NCBI GenBank assembly: GCA_964544305.1
Contig: CAZJAZ010000047.1
Span: 1-21,447 of the forward strand
Origin: JAFDWI01 sp964544305
GTDB lineage: Bacteria; Actinomycetota; Acidimicrobiia; Acidimicrobiales; Iamiaceae
DNA length: 21,447 nt
Direction: 5' to 3'
Shown here: piece by piece, positions 14,777-21,447 of the stretch
Layout: every line of letters starts with the position of its first letter
Numbering within the stretch: position 1 is the first letter of the stretch
The notes under the pieces: generated by a model
Told to the model about the DNA's origin: nothing
Databases searched by the model: none
Seen by the model: only the letters and a program-made list of their open reading frames with translations
Program-made: the position numbers and the translations under genes

Positions 14777-14798
14777 AAGACGAGCACGTTCACGTCAA
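14770..14798 (-). promoter_or_regulatory. Probable promoter of the phospholipase gene
   Basis: On the minus strand TTGACG (14793-14798) and TAACGT (14770-14775) are separated by exactly 17 nt, about 35 nt ahead of the phospholipase ATG. The -35 box matches 5 of 6 consensus bases. This suggests the gene is transcribed independently of the upstream truA group. Confidence 0.55.
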
Positions 14799-14817
14799 GG
14801 GGCACGTTGACAAAACT

Positions 14818-15936
14818 TCAAGGCATAGGAACGGTGCCCACAAATGCCTGACCATTGTTTGCGACTCCTACGACTTGCCCGGAATCGTTCAGTCCAAACG
14901 GAACCATGCCATCACCCTCACCGGTGGGGGCGTCGAGTCCAATCATCTTGTTGGTCTTCGGGTCTGCGATGACAACGCCACAACCAGACGTGCAGCCATA
15001 GGGCGTTGGGTTGATCGCTAAGCGCCCATTGTCGCTTGCGCCTGCAACGAGTTCTGGCACTCTCGTCTTACCCCCGATTTGGACATCAATCGGATTCGCG
15101 CCGGTCACGTCAACCACTGATGACGTGTTGTCTCCATTCAGGCTATCGCAAAGCACAACCCAGTTGTTATTAGACAGATCGCACAGTCCGTAATTGTCAT
15201 AGTTCCGGTCAAAAAATCCCTCGCTCGCTCCGAACCCAGCGGTAACCCCGGTAGCAAGATCGGTCACAAAATACGGCTCCGTGCCGGCCGTGCACATGCC
15301 CACTGCCACCGTGTCAGTCACATCAGTTACGTTTCCGCTGCAACCGGCGGGGCTTGAAACCGGGGTTGTCACCCCTGAGTTCAAGTTGTACACCGAATTC
15401 GAGCACGCAACGTTCCCGTTGTTCGAAAGCTTGGTTAAGCCATCTGACCCCCAACACGGCACGGACGTGTACTCACCGGTTGATGGGTCATACAGTGCTG
15501 GGTTACCGCCAATTGATGCGAGCACGTCACCTGACGCATTCACGGACACGCCGTGCTCAGCGCCAAAAACTGCGCCGTCCGGGTAAGAAGAACTCGGAGG
15601 AACGTTCGACAAATCAGTGGTCGTGTTTGTTGAGAAGTTGTATTCGTATACCCGATACATCGAATCTGCATTAGATCGGAACCATCCCACCGCCTCGCCG
15701 GAGTTATTCACGTCGGTCAAACGAGCGATGAATGCGTTCGCCGGCTGAACGTTCATTATTGCTGCCGGATTCGGTTGACAACCCGTCAGAACAGACAAAG
15801 CGATTGTTGCGAAAACAACCAGTCCGAGAACACGGCGACCTTTGAACGCAACGCTCTTCAGGTTCGCAACTGAACCACGTTGACTACCCAGTCCGCGCTT
15901 CGATGTCATCGTTTCAATGATACGTCCATCTCGCAT
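14818..15936 (-). CDS. HAF-repeat lipoprotein, function unknown
   Basis: From the ATG at 15936 the product has 372 residues. A basic N-terminal stretch is followed by VLGLVVFATIALSVL and a lipobox L-T-G-C with Cys53, so it should be exported and lipid-anchored. The mature part carries short units of the 'probable extracellular repeat, HAF family' type: LTDVNNSGEAVGWF near the start and FGLNDSGQVVGVANNGQAFVG at the end, with weaker copies between. These probably fold as a beta-propeller. Many Cys residues suggest disulfides. Other starts are a TTG at 15948 and an ATG at 15909; the last gives a tighter signal peptide, and none has a strong ribosome binding site. It lies 26 nt after truA and may be transcribed with it. 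No enzymatic motif is seen. Confidence 0.78.
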   Translation of the reverse strand: MRDGRIIETMTSKRGLGSQRGSVANLKSVAFKGRRVLGLVVFATIALSVLTGCQPNPAAIMNVQPANAFIARLTDVNNSGEAVGWFRSNADSMYRVYEYNFSTNTTTDLSNVPPSSSYPDGAVFGAEHGVSVNASGDVLASIGGNPALYDPSTGEYTSVPCWGSDGLTKLSNNGNVACSNSVYNLNSGVTTPVSSPAGCSGNVTDVTDTVAVGMCTAGTEPYFVTDLATGVTAGFGASEGFFDRNYDNYGLCDLSNNNWVVLCDSLNGDNTSSVVDVTGANPIDVQIGGKTRVPELVAGASDNGRLAINPTPYGCTSGCGVVIADPKTNKMIGLDAPTGEGDGMVPFGLNDSGQVVGVANNGQAFVGTVPMP

Positions 15937-15962
15937 CACGATGCACAACTTCTCGTGAAAGA

Positions 15963-16715
15963 TCAGTACGTCACGTGTTCGAGATAGAGACCATCGGGTG
16001 GGGCAAGCTTGCCCGCACGGGCACGGTCCTTCGATCGGATCACGTCGGCAATGTCGCCCGGTCGCCGCGTGCCAAGGCCAACTTCAACCAAAGTACCAGC
16101 GACAGAGCGCACCATCTGATGACAGAAACTCGACGAAGAAATAGTGAACCACACTTCGCCATCGCCACGATCGATCCACTGTGCTGCGTGTACACGGCGG
16201 GTCAGGGGTGCGAGCGACCCATCAGCACGGGTGCCCTTGCGACAAAAGGCCGAAAAATCATGTTCGCCAATAAAGGGATCACAACCCAGTCGCAACAAGT
16301 CAAGTGCAAGAGGTTTGGCGACATGCCAGGCGAAACCCACATGAAAAGGATCAGGTTCAGGGCGGTTCCAGATCACATAGCGGTACGTACGTGCTTTGGC
16401 TGAGAATCGTGCATCGAAGTCATTGTCAACTTGACGAGCGTCGCGCACCGCAATTGATGTGCCAGCAAAACGATTCAATCGATGGGTAAACGCACTCAGG
16501 TCGGTGTCGTTGGGTACATCGAACGAGACGACCTGGCCCAAGGCGTGCACCCCAGCGTCAGTTCGCCCCGCACAAGCCAAAGTAACTGGTTCGTCGAGAT
16601 GAAGTAGTCGAGTGATCGCATCAACGAGATCACCGGCCACCGTCCGAACGTCACGGTTCATCGCGAAGCCATGGAAGGCGCGGCCGTCATAGGCGACCGT
16701 CATTCGTACTTTCAT
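15963..16715 (-). CDS. truA: tRNA pseudouridine(38-40) synthase TruA
   Basis: TruA isomerises uridines 38-40 in the anticodon arm of many tRNAs. The 250-residue protein has the family start VRMTVAYDGRAFHGFAMN, the catalytic motif ACAGRTDAGVHALGQV with Asp53, KARTYRYVIWN in the middle, and SSSFCHQMVRSVAGTLVEVGLG near the C-terminus. Length is normal. It follows rplQ, as in other actinobacteria, but is separated from it by about 150 nt containing a hairpin. Confidence 0.96.
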   Translation of the reverse strand: MKVRMTVAYDGRAFHGFAMNRDVRTVAGDLVDAITRLLHLDEPVTLACAGRTDAGVHALGQVVSFDVPNDTDLSAFTHRLNRFAGTSIAVRDARQVDNDFDARFSAKARTYRYVIWNRPEPDPFHVGFAWHVAKPLALDLLRLGCDPFIGEHDFSAFCRKGTRADGSLAPLTRRVHAAQWIDRGDGEVWFTISSSSFCHQMVRSVAGTLVEVGLGTRRPGDIADVIRSKDRARAGKLAPPDGLYLEHVTY

Positions 16716-16780
16716 CGGGTTCGACTCAATGCAACCACCCCACCCCCGGCATCGGCACCGGCCTCAACCTCGCTACCCGC

Positions 16781-16830
16781 GTTTTGGGTGCGAAATTGGA
16801 ACTCTCCAGTGCCGTTTTTGCACCCAAAAC
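16781..16830. other. Stable hairpin between rplQ and truA
   Basis: GTTTTGGGTGC (16781-16791) and GCACCCAAAAC (16820-16830) are perfect complements. Inside, a G-T and three A-T pairs extend the stem to 15, and TGGA-ACTC-TCCA (16797-16808) can close the top as a tetraloop stem. The remaining gap sequence shows nothing else. It may be an attenuator or processing site that lowers truA expression relative to the ribosomal genes, or a dispersed repeat. No T run follows on the minus strand. Confidence 0.65.
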
Positions 16831-16863
16831 ATGGAGTGGGGTGCACGGAACGATGGTGCGGGA

Positions 16864-17217
16864 TCAGACCAGTTCGATGCGAGCCATCGGCGCTTTGTCG
16901 CCTTGGCGCGGACCCAACTTGAGGATCCGGGTATAGCCACCTGCACGATCCGCATAGCGTGGACCAACCACATCAAAAAGCTTCGCGGTCACCTCGGTGT
17001 CACCAAGATACGCGAGCACCTGACGGTGATTGTGCAAGCCGCCTTTGCGAGCCTTGGTGATCATCTTCTCGGCGATCGGGCGCAACGCTTTGGCTTTCGC
17101 TTCGGTTGTCACAATGCCCTCGGCGGCTACCAGTGATGAAACCAAGTTCGCCATCATGAGCCGCTGATGTTGTGCGTCACCGCCGAAACGGCGGCCTTTC
17201 TTCGGGGTTGCAGGCAT
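16864..17217 (-). CDS. rplQ: 50S ribosomal protein L17
   Basis: This 117-residue protein has the L17 pattern: the start PKKGRRFGGDAQHQRLMMANLVSSLVAAEGIVTTEAKAK (given here as overlapping landmarks RRFGGDAQHQR and EGIVTTEAKAKALRP), then FDVVGPRYADRAGGYTRI and KLGPRQGDKAPMARIELV at the end. L17 lies near the peptide exit tunnel of the large subunit. It is only 3 nt downstream of rpoA, the universal arrangement, so the two are certainly co-transcribed. Confidence 0.98.
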   Translation of the reverse strand: MPATPKKGRRFGGDAQHQRLMMANLVSSLVAAEGIVTTEAKAKALRPIAEKMITKARKGGLHNHRQVLAYLGDTEVTAKLFDVVGPRYADRAGGYTRILKLGPRQGDKAPMARIELV

Positions 17218-17220
17218 GGT

Positions 17221-18165
17221 TCACTCTCTCCCGTTGGGGCGAAGCGACAGGCCTCGCTCGTCGAGTTTCTCGATGATCTCATCCAGCGACTTCTGGCCGA
17301 AGTTTGTCAACGCCAGCAAGTCGTCTTCTGAACGCGAGAGCAGTTCTCCAACCGTGTCGATCTGGCCGCGTTTGAGACAGTTGCGGGGGCGCTCCGACAG
17401 GTCAAGGTCTTCAATCAGAAGTTCAAGATCGGGCGAAACAAGCGCGGGGCTGATCGTTTCGGCGAGCTCAAGTGCTTCGGGTTCTTCGGTCATGTTCGCG
17501 ACCAGGTCAACCAGGTTTCGCAGCGTCGCACCGGCCGAAGCCAATGCGTCACGCGGGCTAATCGAGCCATCGGTTTCGACATCAAGAACGAGCCGGTCAT
17601 ATTCGGTGGACTGCTCAACACGGGTGGGCTCCACAATGAACGACACACGTCGAACCGGGGAGAACACCGAGTCAATCGGAATAACGCCGATGGTGTCATT
17701 TCCGCTGTTGATCGAAGCAGACTCATACCCACGGCCACGCTCAACTGTCAGGTCCGCAGCAAGGCGGCCCTTCTCGTTAATTGTTGCCAACGGCAGGTCA
17801 CGGTTGAGGATCTCAACGTCTGCGGTAACGGCAATGTCGCCAGCGGTGACATCTGCTGGACCGTGCACGTCAAGTCGCAACGAAACGGGTTCGTCCGATT
17901 CGCTCGTGAGCACGACATCTTTGAGGTTCAAAATAATGTCGGTGACGTCTTCAACCACACCGGGCACGGTGGTGAATTCGTGAAGGGCGTCGTCGAAACG
18001 CACCTCGGTGATGGCGGCACCAGGGATGGACGAAAGCAAAGTACGGCGAAGCGAGTTTCCGATCGTGTGACCGAAACCGGGTTCGAGCGGGCTAATCGAG
18101 AAGCGCTGCCGATTGTTTTCTTCTTCGCCAATGGGTTCGATCGTCGGACGTTGGATGACCAGCAT
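17221..18165 (-). CDS. rpoA: DNA-directed RNA polymerase alpha subunit
   Basis: The 314-residue protein contains both domains. The N-terminal assembly domain (about 1-225) has LEPGFGHTIGNSLRRTLLSSIPGAAIT and later HEFTTVPGVVEDVTDIILNLK. The C-terminal DNA/activator-binding domain (about 250-310) has IEDLDLSERPRNCLKRGQI and LTNFGQKSLDEIIEKL. It dimerises to start polymerase assembly and contacts upstream promoter DNA and activators. Length is typical for actinobacteria. It lies 80 nt after rpsD in the alpha operon. Confidence 0.98.
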   Translation of the reverse strand: MLVIQRPTIEPIGEEENNRQRFSISPLEPGFGHTIGNSLRRTLLSSIPGAAITEVRFDDALHEFTTVPGVVEDVTDIILNLKDVVLTSESDEPVSLRLDVHGPADVTAGDIAVTADVEILNRDLPLATINEKGRLAADLTVERGRGYESASINSGNDTIGVIPIDSVFSPVRRVSFIVEPTRVEQSTEYDRLVLDVETDGSISPRDALASAGATLRNLVDLVANMTEEPEALELAETISPALVSPDLELLIEDLDLSERPRNCLKRGQIDTVGELLSRSEDDLLALTNFGQKSLDEIIEKLDERGLSLRPNGRE

Positions 18166-18185
18166 GCGTTGCTCCAGGGAAGCGT

Positions 18186-18225
18186 CGATTCGGATGGGGC
18201 GGGGCGGACCGAACGACGAATCGTT
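18186..18225 (-). other. Possible alternative hairpins in the rpsD-rpoA gap
   Basis: CGAATCG (18217-18223) can pair with CGATTCG (18186-18192), while the overlapping TCGTT (18221-18225) can pair with AACGA (18212-18216, tetraloop CGAA). The two pairings exclude each other, as in an attenuator. Stems are short, so this is tentative. The gap is otherwise plain. Confidence 0.25.
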
Positions 18226-18245
18226 GGCCCAATAAAAGAGGGGAA

Positions 18246-18860
18246 CTACTTGGAGTAAAGCTCAATGATGAGCTGCTCGCGCACCGGCACATCGATTTGT
18301 GCACGGGTCGGAACGTCAGACACGACGACCTCATAGCCGTTATCGGCCGTTTCAAGCCAACCGGGGGTGATCCGGTCAAGCGTGTCCATGTTGTGGCGAA
18401 TCACAATGAGCTCACGCTTGTTGTCGCGCAAAGAGATACGGTCGCCTTTGCGGGCACGGTACGACGCGATGTCGAGGCGCTTTCCGTTCACGTTGAGAAA
18501 ACCGTGATTCACGAACTGGCGAGCCTGTGGGCGAGTTGCTGCCCAACCGGCACGATAGACAATGTTGTCGAGACGCAACTCAAGCATGGCGAGCAGGTTC
18601 TCACCCGTCACGCCCTTGGCACGGCTGGCCTCGGCGTAAATGTTCCGGAACTGCTTTTCAAGCACACCGTAGATGTACTTGGCTTTCTGCTTTTCTTGCA
18701 GCTGAATCAAGTATTCGCTCGGCTGACGGCGACGGGAACGACCGTGGTCACCTGGCGGAAATGGACGACGTTCTAACGCACGATCACCCTTGGGGTTTTC
18801 GTAGACGTTGACGTTGAGACGTCGTGAAATCTTAACTTTCGGACCGGTATAACGAGCCAT
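18246..18860 (-). CDS. rpsD: 30S ribosomal protein S4
   Basis: S4 is a primary 16S rRNA binder and, in several bacteria, a translational repressor of this operon. The 204-residue sequence starts MARYTGPKVKISRRLNV and contains RRRQPSEYLIQLQEKQKAKYIYG (landmarks SEYLIQLQEKQKAKYIYG), LELRLDNIVYRAGWA (S4 RNA-binding core), ARQFVNHGFLNVNGKR, and ends REQLIIELYSK. It lacks the N-terminal zinc-binding cysteines, so it is the zinc-free form. It lies 12 nt after rpsK. Confidence 0.98.
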   Translation of the reverse strand: MARYTGPKVKISRRLNVNVYENPKGDRALERRPFPPGDHGRSRRRQPSEYLIQLQEKQKAKYIYGVLEKQFRNIYAEASRAKGVTGENLLAMLELRLDNIVYRAGWAATRPQARQFVNHGFLNVNGKRLDIASYRARKGDRISLRDNKRELIVIRHNMDTLDRITPGWLETADNGYEVVVSDVPTRAQIDVPVREQLIIELYSK

Positions 18861-18872
18861 GAACGATGCCTC

Positions 18873-19271
18873 TCAAACCCGGCGCCGCTTGGGAGGGCGG
18901 CAGCCGTTGTGGGGAATGGGGGTGACGTCTTTGATGCCGGTCACTTCAATGCCAGCACTTTGCAACGAACGGATTGCGGTCTCACGGCCAGAGCCGGGGC
19001 CTTTGACAAGCACATCAACCTTACGGATGCCGTGCTCCATGGCCTTGCGAGCGCACTGCTCTGCTGCGGTTTGCGCCGCGTACGGCGTTGACTTACGAGA
19101 ACCCTTGAAACCAGCGTTGCCAGCCGAGGCCCAAGCAAGCACATTGCCTCCTTGGTCGGTGATGCACACGATGGTGTTGTTGAACGAGCTCTTGATGTGC
19201 GCGATTCCATAGGGAATGTTCTTGCGCTCGCGTTTGCGGGGCCGGCGGTTTCCCGCTCCGGGCTTCGCCAT
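18873..19271 (-). CDS. rpsK: 30S ribosomal protein S11
   Basis: The 132-residue protein shows the S11 core: GIAHIKSSFNNTIVCITD, WASAGNAGFKGSRKSTPYAA, VLVKGPGSGRETAIRSL and the C-terminus VTPIPHNGCRPPKRRRV. S11 forms part of the small-subunit platform. Its ATG shares one base with the rpsM stop (TAATG), implying coupled translation. Confidence 0.98.
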   Translation of the reverse strand: MAKPGAGNRRPRKRERKNIPYGIAHIKSSFNNTIVCITDQGGNVLAWASAGNAGFKGSRKSTPYAAQTAAEQCARKAMEHGIRKVDVLVKGPGSGRETAIRSLQSAGIEVTGIKDVTPIPHNGCRPPKRRRV

Positions 19272-19648
19272 TACTTCGTCACCTTCTTCTTACCGGCCAC
19301 GGTCTTCTTGGGGCCTTTCCGAGTGCGGGCATTGGTGTGGGTGCGCTGACCACGAACCGGCAAACCTTTACGGTGGCGCAGGCCCTGGTAGCAACCGATT
19401 TCCATCTTGCGCTTGATGTCTTGTTGGATGTCACGCTTGAGGTCACCTTCGACCTTGCAGCTCTCATCAACGTACGCACGGATGCGGTTGATTTCGTCGT
19501 CGGTCAGATCGCGAACCCGTGTGGACTCGTCAATGCCAGCCGCGGCACAAACCTGCTTCGCGGTGGTCGGGCCGATCCCGAAGATGTAAGTCAAAGAGAT
19601 GACAAGCCGCTTCTCACGGGGAATGTCAACACCGGCGATACGTGCCAT
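19271..19648 (-). CDS. rpsM: 30S ribosomal protein S13
   Basis: The 125-residue protein begins MARIAGVDIPREKRLVISLTY, has IFGIGPTTAKQVC (helix-turn region) and ends with the basic stretch LRHRKGLPVRGQRTHTNART and a Lys-rich tail. S13 sits in the head of the small subunit at the inter-subunit bridge and P-site tRNA. It lies 39 nt after rpmJ and overlaps rpsK by one base. Confidence 0.98.
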   Translation of the reverse strand: MARIAGVDIPREKRLVISLTYIFGIGPTTAKQVCAAAGIDESTRVRDLTDDEINRIRAYVDESCKVEGDLKRDIQQDIKRKMEIGCYQGLRHRKGLPVRGQRTHTNARTRKGPKKTVAGKKKVTK

Positions 19649-19687
19649 GCCTAGCGAACCTCGTTTGTTTCGTAATGGATCATCAAA

Positions 19688-19801
19688 TCAGCCTTGACGC
19701 TGCTTGTGACGGGGATTTTCACAGATCACCTGCACACGACCGTGGCGTCGGATCATTTTGCATTTGTCACACATTTTGGTGACGCTGGGACGGACCTTCA
19801 T
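19688..19801 (-). CDS. rpmJ: 50S ribosomal protein L36
   Basis: A 37-residue reading frame from ATG at 19801 to TGA at 19688-19690 encodes MKVRPSVTKMCDKCKMIRRH and then GRVQVICENPRHKQRQG. This is a complete L36 with the zinc ribbon ligands Cys11, Cys14, Cys27 and His32 (the zinc-containing form). It lies between infA and rpsM as in most bacteria, 20 nt after infA. Confidence 0.97.
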   Translation of the reverse strand: MKVRPSVTKMCDKCKMIRRHGRVQVICENPRHKQRQG

Positions 19802-19821
19802 GACAGCCTCGGAGTCGGAAT

Positions 19822-20046
19822 TTAGCGGTAGCGGTAGGTGATGCGACCCCGGGTGAGGTCGTACGGAGTGAGCTCGACCTGGACACGGTCGCCAGGCAGG
19901 ATACGGATGTAGTTCATACGCATCTTTCCTGAAATATGGGCGAGAACTTCATGACCGTTCTCGAATTCCACCCGAAACATGGCGTTGGGCAGAGACTCGG
20001 TAACGGTTCCCTCGAACAGCATGGCGTTCTCTTTGGGCTTGGGCAG
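19822..20046 (-). CDS. infA: Translation initiation factor IF-1 (likely CTG start)
   Basis: IF-1 binds the ribosomal A site during initiation. The OB-fold landmarks are EGTVTESLPNAMFRVEFENG, HEVLAHISGKMRMNYIRILPGD and VELTPYDLTRGRITYRYR. No ATG fits the normal N-terminus. A CTG at 20046 would read M-P-K-P-K-E-N-A, matching the common actinobacterial M-P-K start, and has GGAG 7 nt upstream; this gives 74 residues. A TTG at 20052 is in frame and gives 76, but GGAG is then only 1 nt away. The internal ATG at residue 9 would remove the first strand. The start choice is inference, while the gene identity is certain. It is the first gene of the leftward alpha-operon group. Confidence 0.93.
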   Translation of the reverse strand: MPKPKENAMLFEGTVTESLPNAMFRVEFENGHEVLAHISGKMRMNYIRILPGDRVQVELTPYDLTRGRITYRYR

Positions 20047-20130
20047 CGTCAAACTCCAGGTCTCAAAACGGATACAGTTGGTCAGGTGGGTAGTGCCGCG
20101 CGGACACGACGCACCCTGAGCCGACGTACC

Positions 20131-20159
20131 ACGCTAGCGCGCGCTGCTCCCCTGTCCAA
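20131..20159 (-). promoter_or_regulatory. Probable promoter of the infA-rpmJ-rpsM-rpsK-rpsD-rpoA-rplQ group
   Basis: On the minus strand TTGGAC (20154-20159) and TAGCGT (20131-20136) are separated by exactly 17 nt. The -10 box is about 85 nt ahead of the infA start. Each box has a 4-5 of 6 match to consensus. In many bacteria secY-adk-map precede infA; here the upstream neighbour is an IS remnant, so a dedicated promoter is expected. Confidence 0.55.
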
Positions 20160-20301
20160 TTCGAAACACCGTTTTATGCGAACGACCCAGTGTAGACCAT
20201 CTCACCGCCTTTCTCGCGGCAATTGATGTGAGCAACCAATTCGAATGTTTCAAGGTGTGCGTTGCAACACCGTGAGGTGATGGGGTTCCACTGGCCAGAG
20301 C

Positions 20302-20721
20302 GTGATTGCGGCCATGACGGCTGCAGTCTCTAGCCGCACTTCACCAGTGGAGTACGCCACCATGCCGTCTGAACCGTTGAGCTTGAGTGAACGTGAGGAG
20401 ATTCGTGTCGAAGTTGAGCAAGTCGAATCTGGCGCGCATGTGACGAACCGTATGAAAGCGAGAGACTCGCCGATGACAAGCTCGATCGAGTTGGCCCGTG
20501 GCACCCACGAAATCACGGCGAAGATTTCCCATGAGGCGATCTACCAAGCGGTTTGCGGTCATGCGAAACGTGGTTTGCGCACAGGATCGCACATCAAGTT
20601 GCATCGTCGACGCCGTTGCTGCAAACACCGCTTTCCTAACGGCGAAACGCCGCTCTCGCAGCGGCAACTGCGATGCCATCATCGACTCACGCGAATCATT
20701 GTCCCGCGCACGGACATGTAA
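20302..20721 (+). pseudogene. Decayed IS30-family transposase
   Basis: The frame reads like an IS30 transposase with large pieces missing. PLSLSEREEIRVEVEQVES with AHVTNRMKARDSPMTSSIELARG (about 25-67) corresponds to the N-terminal helix-turn-helix. The sequence then jumps to ISHEAIYQAV (75-84) and GLRTGSHIKLHRRRR (90-104), which in intact proteins lie further on. The DDE catalytic core between and after these parts is absent, so it cannot transpose. Helix-turn-helix residues are also substituted. Clear terminal inverted repeats were not found, although AAGGTCCA/TGGACCTT (20722-20729 and 20762-20769) follow it. It marks a past insertion between infA and the membrane protein gene. Confidence 0.7.
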
Positions 20722-20769
20722 AAGGTCCACCGACTACGAGGCCTTGTGTACCAATGTGCGCTGGACCTT
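20722..20769. repeat. 8-bp inverted repeat after the IS30 remnant
   Basis: AAGGTCCA (20722-20729) and TGGACCTT (20762-20769) are perfect complements with a 32-nt spacer. They begin one base after the transposase remnant's stop. They could be debris of the insertion element or a chance structure. Confidence 0.35.
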
Positions 20770-20808
20770 GAGTCCTACCCGTTGGACCGAAACGAATAGT
20801 GTTCCATC

Positions 20809-21447
20809 GTGCGCACATCCCCCTCAACCATTCGCCAATCACGCGACAAGGTAGACGGGCGTGTTCTCAAACACCTCTTTCCGTTCATTTTGGCGTTTTG
20901 GGCACTGACGCCCATTTTCTTCACCACTGCAGGTGCTCAAGACGCCTCTACATTTTTAGCCGCAGGTCGGCTTGCGCACAGCCATCCCAAGGATGTTTAT
21001 ACCGCCGTCGATGGCGATCTGTGGAAGGTCTCTCCAGTCTTTCGTAAGACCTGGTGCGACATTGAACAGAGTGGTCTTTCCTGCACAAAGTTCGCGGTTG
21101 CCTTTCTAAGCTTGCCACCGAGCTTGCCTATTATGGCCGCCGCGATCGCACCTGGGGCAATGACCGGCATCCTTATTTTTCGATTCGCATCGGCCATAAT
21201 GTTGATCGTCGGGATGGAAATCCTTTGGCGGAAGCTCGCGCACCGCACCCGCCATGCACAAGGAATTCTTGTCGGCACCGCGTTGATAATGACCCCAATG
21301 GTGGTTCTAACCGCGATTCCAGGACAGACTTCACCCATCATGTTTCTCTCGGTTTGTATTGGTATTTCATCAAGGCGAACTGCTGATAAAGTCAAACAAG
21401 GTTTCACCTGGGCATTCGCAATTCTTTTCAAGTTATCGCCCGTATTA
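20809..21447 (+). CDS. GT87/DUF2029-like polytopic membrane glycosyltransferase, N-terminal part
   Basis: A frame open from 20800 to the window end encodes, from GTG 20809, at least 213 residues. After a short basic N-terminus comes a membrane helix (FPFILAFWALTPIFFT), then an external loop with QDASTFLAAGRL (Asp45) and KDVYTAVDGDLW. SLPPSLPIMAAAI (101-113) and PGQTSPIMFLSV (161-172) follow, and further hydrophobic helices end in LFKLSPVL. This order (acidic residue after helix 1, a Pro-rich loop, a GQ motif, then K-x-x-P) is typical of the GT87/DUF2029 polyprenol-phosphate-sugar-dependent mannosyltransferase-like family. It probably adds a sugar to a lipid or glycan on the outer membrane face. 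No good ribosome binding site precedes the GTG. The 3' part lies outside the window. Confidence 0.72.
   Translation, partial: MRTSPSTIRQSRDKVDGRVLKHLFPFILAFWALTPIFFTTAGAQDASTFLAAGRLAHSHPKDVYTAVDGDLWKVSPVFRKTWCDIEQSGLSCTKFAVAFLSLPPSLPIMAAAIAPGAMTGILIFRFASAIMLIVGMEILWRKLAHRTRHAQGILVGTALIMTPMVVLTAIPGQTSPIMFLSVCIGISSRRTADKVKQGFTWAFAILFKLSPVL

Noticed and set aside
17216..17983. 255-codon plus-strand open frame opposite rpoA
   Set aside because: It is fully inside rpoA on the other strand; the product is low-complexity Ser/Arg-rich, typical of an antisense shadow.
20799..21047. 82-codon plus-strand open frame starting in the IS-remnant flank
   Set aside because: A different frame of the same strand is open to the window end and encodes a clear polytopic glycosyltransferase. 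The 82-codon product is Arg/Ser/Cys-rich without a domain.
20997..21431. 144-codon minus-strand open frame at the right end
   Set aside because: It is opposite the membrane protein gene and its hydrophobic runs mirror that gene's codons; no family is recognised.

Overview
The window looks like chromosome of a moderately GC-rich actinobacterium, most likely of the class Acidimicrobiia. The case rests on the ribosomal/cell-wall gene order (infA-rpmJ-rpsM-rpsK-rpsD-rpoA-rplQ-truA ... rplM-rpsI-glmM-glmS-like-acpS, close to the order known from Streptomyces and other actinobacteria), on an oversized GlmS-like protein and on actinobacterial-type ribosomal proteins. The class assignment is inference. 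No rRNA, tRNA or CRISPR was seen.

Layout. (1) 1-3898: the start of a leftward lipoprotein gene, then rightward genes for an alpha/beta hydrolase, a luciferase-like flavin monooxygenase (overlapping by 4 nt) and a 14-helix DHA2-type MFS exporter. (2) 3895-7816: an accessory block bounded by two direct copies of the 3' end of acpS. The left copy is a 20-codon remnant and the right copy is the end of the intact gene. Between them are a promoter with operator-like palindromes and four rightward genes joined by 4-nt start/stop overlaps: a streptogrisin-like secreted serine protease, a lipoprotein, a GNAT-fold protein, and a small acyl-carrier-protein-like protein whose phosphopantetheine serine is apparently replaced by glutamate. 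This is the best candidate for an undescribed system. (3) 7748-13975, leftward: acpS, a 1164-residue GlmS-like protein, glmM, rpsI and rplM, which links ribosome synthesis with UDP-GlcNAc precursor and fatty-acid cofactor supply. (4) 14142-15936: a perfect 28-bp-stem hairpin and two leftward secreted lipoprotein genes, a prokaryotic phospholipase A2 and a HAF-repeat protein. They sit between truA and rplM, genes that lie close together in related genomes. (5) 15963-20046, leftward: truA, rplQ, rpoA, rpsD, rpsK, rpsM, rpmJ and infA, with a probable promoter at 20131-20159 and a likely CTG start for infA. (6) 20302-21447: a decayed IS30-family transposase and the first part of a GT87/DUF2029-like membrane glycosyltransferase that runs off the window.

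The leftward housekeeping genes form the conserved backbone. The rightward coupled block, the two lipoprotein genes and the IS remnant are accessory material placed at its seams. Several accessory genes encode exported proteins, so these seams appear to collect cell-surface functions. Two 8-base C/G runs near starts of exported-protein genes (214-221 and 4173-4180) raise the question of slipped-strand variation or of sequencing error.
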